53,557 nucleotides of DNA, taken from NCBI GenBank assembly GCA_947489235.1, contig CANLDE010000003.1:1-53557 (forward strand). Direction: 5' to 3'. Source of the stretch: Micrococcales bacterium (GTDB lineage: Bacteria; Actinomycetota; Actinomycetes; Actinomycetales; Microbacteriaceae). Below the pieces are notes generated by a model. The model did no database searches. It was given only the letters and a program-made list of their open reading frames with translations, and had not been told where the DNA came from. How positions within the stretch are numbered: position 1 is the first letter of the stretch; each line of letters begins with the position of its first letter. The position numbers and the translations under genes were made by a program. Below are positions 52,876 to 53,557 of this stretch, piece by piece.

Positions 52876-53557
52876 CTCTGTGGCGGACCAGCTTCACCTT
52901 CGTTTTGTCTCAAGAACTTTTCAAACTCTAAAGCCAATTGATCTGTGGTCATTTCTTCAGCCTCGGCTTCGTCACGACTACGCTCTAAGCCAGCAATGTA
53001 ATTGAGTAGATCCTCGTCACCTTCGGCAAAAGTGTCGACCGATCTTTCCCATTCAAAAGCAGATTCAAGTATCTCTTTGTGATCCACTGTGAAACCAAGC
53101 ATGATTTCTAAATCATTGACAAGAGCTAGAGCTGCTTTAGGCGAAGGCATCGATGCCACATAGTGGGGGACCTGAGCCCATATAGAGATAGTAGGAATTC
53201 CTGCTTTTTCTATGGCGTGACCAAGGACAGAGATAAATCCTGCTCGACCGTCATAGTTGCTTCTTTCAATTCCCAGTGCATTTCTAACTGAAGCAGTTTG
53301 GCTGTTCTTATAAATCTTGATTTGTCTTGAATGGGGAGTTTCAGCAGCGAGAGAGCCCAACATAATCACTGACTGAATATCCCTATCCTCAATAATCTCG
53401 ATCAGCTCGGTGATTAGGAATTGCCACTGCAAAGCAGGTTCTTGTCCTGTTAGAAAGTAAAGGCTTAGATCTTTTTGTTGAACCTCGGACTTCGGTCCTG
53501 GGCCAAAGAGTTCAATACTTGGCCAAATGAAATCGCGTTCCCCATGCTCGTCAAGAA
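52872..53557 (-). CDS. PAC2-family protein, partial (N-terminus beyond window end)
   Basis: Frame stays open from 53432 to the window edge (...LDEHGERDFIWPSIELFGPGPKSEVQQKDLSLYFLTGQEPALQWQF...); family-typical GHAIEKAGIPTISIWAQVPHYVA. Confidence 0.88.
   Translation of the reverse strand, partial: LDEHGERDFIWPSIELFGPGPKSEVQQKDLSLYFLTGQEPALQWQFLITELIEIIEDRDIQSVIMLGSLAAETPHSRQIKIYKNSQTASVRNALGIERSNYDGRAGFISVLGHAIEKAGIPTISIWAQVPHYVASMPSPKAALALVNDLEIMLGFTVDHKEILESAFEWERSVDTFAEGDEDLLNYIAGLERSRDEAEAEEMTTDQLALEFEKFLRQNEGEAGPPQS

Overview
The window is a compact, ordinary actinobacterial chromosome segment. Gene content and order (uvrB-uvrA-uvrC-rapZ-whiA; gap-pgk-tpiA-secG-rbpA; tkt-tal-pgi-zwf-opcA-pgl; sufB-sufD-Rieske-sufC-MIP18; SURF1/DUF3099/fabG/fabI) and a modest GC content judged by eye suggest a small-genome planktonic Microbacteriaceae-like lineage. 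That placement is inference. I see about 53 CDSs (gltB and a PAC2 gene run off the ends), two tRNA-Leu genes and several clear intrinsic terminators. I see no CRISPR array, transposon, prophage or obvious defence island. The best candidate for something unusual is a single-gene microbial rhodopsin unit at 41016-41763. It has the DTE proton-pump motif and a Schiff-base lysine. From memory it resembles Exiguobacterium-type rhodopsin more than typical actinorhodopsin, it lacks the helix-B histidine, and it has a bulky residue at the carotenoid-fenestration site. Secondary observations are convergent genes with interlocking stop codons, rapZ-whiA without an intervening yvcK, structured leaders before rpsA and rpmE2, palindromes at the tkt/ctaB, ctaA/suf and fabG/fabI junctions, an uncharacterised secreted protein, and a small hydrolase/glycosyltransferase cassette. 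I did not find convincing evidence of a wholly new multi-gene system. No alignment or database search was run, and family calls rest on motif recognition.
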